DNA of 64,000 nt from Bacteroidota bacterium (lineage in GTDB: Bacteria; Bacteroidota; Bacteroidia; Chitinophagales; Saprospiraceae), in NCBI GenBank assembly GCA_016124585.1, contig WGNL01000004.1, positions 1 to 64,000 of the forward strand. Direction: 5' to 3'. The notes under the pieces were generated by a model. The model was not told where the DNA came from. It made no database searches and worked only from the letters and a program-made list of their open reading frames with translations. Made by a program: the position numbers and the translations under genes. Below, in pieces: positions 61,670 to 64,000 of this stretch (positions are counted from its first letter, which is position 1; every line of letters starts with the position of its first letter).

Positions 61670-64000
61670 ATGGGCTACAAGCACAAACCAAGTTTCATCG
61701 AAAAAATGGCCGAAGGCATCGGCCTCATTCCCAATCTCCACAAGGACGAGGACTACGCCCCGCAAATGGGCAGCCTCACCGAGCCGGGGGATTTGACCAA
61801 GTTCCCACCACCGGACAAGTGGGACGACTGGACGGAGTACGAAGCCAAAAAATGGCCAAAAAAGGAGAAGAAAAGCTACTCTATTGTGCCGACGACTTGT
61901 TTCAACTGCGAGAGTGCTTGTGGACTCTTGGCCTACATCGACAAGGAAACGAACGAGGTCCGCAAGTTCGAAGGGAACCCGTGGCACCCTGGCAGTCGGG
62001 GACGCAACTGTGCGAAAGGCCCGGCCACCATCAACCAAATCACGGACCCTGACCGGGTGCTGTATCCGATGAAAAGGGTAGGGGAACGGGGCAGTGGCCA
62101 ATGGGAGCGGGTGACTTGGGATTCCGTATTGGATGACATCGCCGGGCGGATGCGCAAGGCCCTGCTCGAAGGCCGGAACAATGAAATCGCCTACCACGTC
62201 GGCAGGCCGGGACACGAGGGCTACATGGACAGGGTGCTCAAGGCCTGGGGCGTGGACGGCCATAATTCCCATACGAATATCTGCTCATCGGGGGCAAGGT
62301 TCGGCTATGCCATTTGGTACGGCCACGACCGCCCATCGCCCGACCATGCCAACGCCAAGGCCATTCTCCTCATCTCGGCGCACCTCGAATCGGGACACTA
62401 CTTCAACCCCCACGCACAGCGCATCATGGAGGGGAAAATGAACGGGGCGAAGCTCATCGTGCTCGACCCTCGACTCAGCAACACTGCCAGCATGGCCGAT
62501 GAATGGCTGCCCACTTACCCCGGTACCGAGGCGGCGCTGTTATTGGCTATCGCAAGACTGCTTTTGCAAAATGGCTGGTACAATCGCCCCTACATGGAGC
62601 AGTGGACGAACTGGGAGGAATACATGAAATCGGAGCATTCCACGAAGCCGCAAACTTTTGAGGCGTTCATCGAAACACTGATTGAGGTATATGCTGAATA
62701 CACCCCTGAGTTCGCCGAAAAAGAAACAGGTGTAAAAGCGGCACAGACCATCGAAGTCGCAAGAATCATTGGTGAGGCAGGCACTCGCTTTGCGCAGCAC
62801 AACTGGCGGAGCGCCGGAAGTGGCAACCTCGGCGGCTGGGCCGTGGCGAGGGCGCTGCATTTCATCTCCGTCATCACAGGGTCGGTGGGCACAGTCGGCG
62901 GCACTTCGCCGAATACTTGGAACAAGTTTCACCCCCATTTCTTCGATAACCCGCCTGCGCACAAGTTCTGGAACGAACTTCATTTTCCGAAGGAATACCC
63001 GTTGGCATACTTTGAAATGAGCTTCTTGCTGCCCCACTTTCTGAAAGAAGGCCGAGGCTTCATGGACGTGTATTTCAGTCGGGTCTTCAACCCGGTTTGG
63101 ACTTACCCCGACGGCTTCATGTGGATGGACGCCTTCAAGGATGAAAAATGCTTCGGCCTCCATGCTGCCCTGACGCCCGTTTGGAGCGAGACTGCCTATT
63201 TTGCCGACTACGTGCTGCCAATGGGATTGGCCAGCGAGCGCCACGACCTCAACAGTTACGAGACACACAGCGGCATTTGGATTGCCTTCCGGCAGCCTGT
63301 CCTTCGGGAAAAAGCACGGCGGGATGGCAAGGATTTCCAATTCACTTACGAAGTAAACCCGGGAGAGGTGTGGGAAGAGGACGAGTTTTGGATTCAACTC
63401 TCATGGCGGGTGGACCCCGATGGCTCGCTCGGCATCCGCAAGCATTTCGAAAGCCCGTACCGCCCCGGCAAGTGCATCACTGTGGACGAGTACTACCAGT
63501 ATATTTTTGAAGAAACAAAGGGTCTGCCCGAAGCAGCAGCCAAGGAGGGCCTCACTGCGCTCGATTATATGCGGAAGTACGGGGCATTCGTGGTGGAACC
63601 TTCCGTTTATGAAGTAAACAAACGCCAACTTTCTTCAAAGGAACTGGACGGCACAGAAGTCGCCACCGATGGCCGTGTTTTGAAAAAAGGAAAAACCGTG
63701 GGCGTGATGCACGAAGGAAAAGCTGTCGAAGGCTTCCCGACGCCGAGCGGCAAGAACGAATTTTTTAGCCAGACGATGGTGGACTGGAAATGGCCGGAGT
63801 ACAGCATTCCGCAGTATATCAAAAGTCATATCCATGAGGATGAAATGGATAGGAGCAAGGGCGATTTCCCACTCGTGCCGACCTTCCGGCTACCGACACT
63901 TATCCACTCCCGCAGCGGCAATGCCAAGTGGCTCTACGAAATCGCCAACCGCAACCCCCTTTGGATGCACCCACAGGATGCCAAGCGTTTTGGGGTGAAA
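61670..64000 (+). CDS. Molybdopterin oxidoreductase, PsrA/SoeA-like (runs off the window)
   Basis: The catalytic subunit of a DMSO-reductase-family enzyme; 777 residues are present and the frame is open to the end. The N-terminal 4Fe-4S site is complete: Cys77, Cys80, Cys84 and Cys114 (TTCFNCESACG ... GRNCAKG). Cys205 in HTNICSSGA is the likely molybdenum ligand. NWRSAGSGNLGGW and the LPMGLASERHDLNSYE segments bind the cofactor. No twin-arginine signal precedes the Fe-S site, so the enzyme should be cytoplasmic, as in SoeA sulfite dehydrogenase. It is separated from the SQR gene by a transposase and REPs, so operon expression may be interrupted. Confidence 0.88.
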   Translation, partial: MGYKHKPSFIEKMAEGIGLIPNLHKDEDYAPQMGSLTEPGDLTKFPPPDKWDDWTEYEAKKWPKKEKKSYSIVPTTCFNCESACGLLAYIDKETNEVRKFEGNPWHPGSRGRNCAKGPATINQITDPDRVLYPMKRVGERGSGQWERVTWDSVLDDIAGRMRKALLEGRNNEIAYHVGRPGHEGYMDRVLKAWGVDGHNSHTNICSSGARFGYAIWYGHDRPSPDHANAKAILLISAHLESGHYFNPHAQRIMEGKMNGAKLIVLDPRLSNTASMADEWLPTYPGTEAALLLAIARLLLQNGWYNRPYMEQWTNWEEYMKSEHSTKPQTFEAFIETLIEVYAEYTPEFAEKETGVKAAQTIEVARIIGEAGTRFAQHNWRSAGSGNLGGWAVARALHFISVITGSVGTVGGTSPNTWNKFHPHFFDNPPAHKFWNELHFPKEYPLAYFEMSFLLPHFLKEGRGFMDVYFSRVFNPVWTYPDGFMWMDAFKDEKCFGLHAALTPVWSETAYFADYVLPMGLASERHDLNSYETHSGIWIAFRQPVLREKARRDGKDFQFTYEVNPGEVWEEDEFWIQLSWRVDPDGSLGIRKHFESPYRPGKCITVDEYYQYIFEETKGLPEAAAKEGLTALDYMRKYGAFVVEPSVYEVNKRQLSSKELDGTEVATDGRVLKKGKTVGVMHEGKAVEGFPTPSGKNEFFSQTMVDWKWPEYSIPQYIKSHIHEDEMDRSKGDFPLVPTFRLPTLIHSRSGNAKWLYEIANRNPLWMHPQDAKRFGVK

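Noticed and set aside
62540-63397. A 285-codon minus-strand frame opposite the molybdoenzyme gene
   Set aside because: It is antisense to a strongly conserved catalytic subunit and shows no domain of its own.

Overview
The window is a stretch of a Bacteroidota chromosome, most like the Saprospirales or a relative (the order is a weak inference). Supporting signs are a type IX secretion (T9SS) C-terminal sorting domain, promoter -7 boxes of the TAnnTTTG type, few Shine-Dalgarno sequences, a fused alpha/beta branched-chain 2-oxoacid dehydrogenase E1, and families such as 2TM, DUF1573, DUF5522 and DUF6580-like proteins. I support 51 complete or open-ended protein genes, one probable transposase tail, two decayed copies of the mutS 3' end, one REP-associated transposase with its REP repeats, and a set of hairpin terminators. 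I saw no rRNA, tRNA or CRISPR array.

Layout. 0-9 kb: peptidases and envelope proteins (prolyl oligopeptidase lipoprotein, beta-lactamase-fold serine hydrolase, GH73-type glucosaminidase, PepD, CbrC-like, SPFH lipoprotein). 9-13.7 kb: a gene-poor accessory stretch with a bestrophin, a degenerate 21-bp-period repeat array, REP-like repeats, two unknown proteins and a CoiA-like nuclease. 13.8-20.5 kb: a segment bounded by copies of the mutS 3' end; it holds a surface-exported di-heme peroxidase, a three-gene two-component signalling operon, DoxX and a small membrane protein. 20.5-33.7 kb: mutS, a double GNAT, a second S9 peptidase, 2TM proteins, penicillin acylase and an ABC exporter. 33.7-37.2 kb: an HlyD / C39-peptidase ABC secretion pair. 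37.6-51 kb: housekeeping genes (TPR protein, gyrA, accD, an AP2-domain protein, a YkuK-like RNase H fold, LolC/E-type permease, tyrS, a GNAT and the branched-chain E1). 51-57.6 kb: DUF1573, CPBP protease, VWA lipoprotein, nucleoside MFS, an RlmI-type methyltransferase and queA.

57.8-64 kb is the most coherent metabolic block: an Fe-S/NrfD fusion, a sulfide:quinone oxidoreductase and a molybdopterin oxidoreductase without a Tat signal (running off the window). Together they look like a quinone-linked sulfur-oxidation (or polysulfide) module. A REP-associated tyrosine transposase, flanked by paired REP hairpins, sits between the second and third genes. One REP supplies the stop codons of both the SQR and transposase genes, and another REP lies two bases before the molybdoenzyme start.

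The strongest unexplained signals are the 21-bp periodic array at 10.2-10.5 kb, the three directly repeated mutS tails, the REP/RAYT invasion of the sulfur operon, and several enzymes that have lost key residues: a histidine kinase with Asn in place of its phospho-His, a C39 transporter with altered ABC signature and H-loop, and an AP2 protein with a decayed HNH nuclease.
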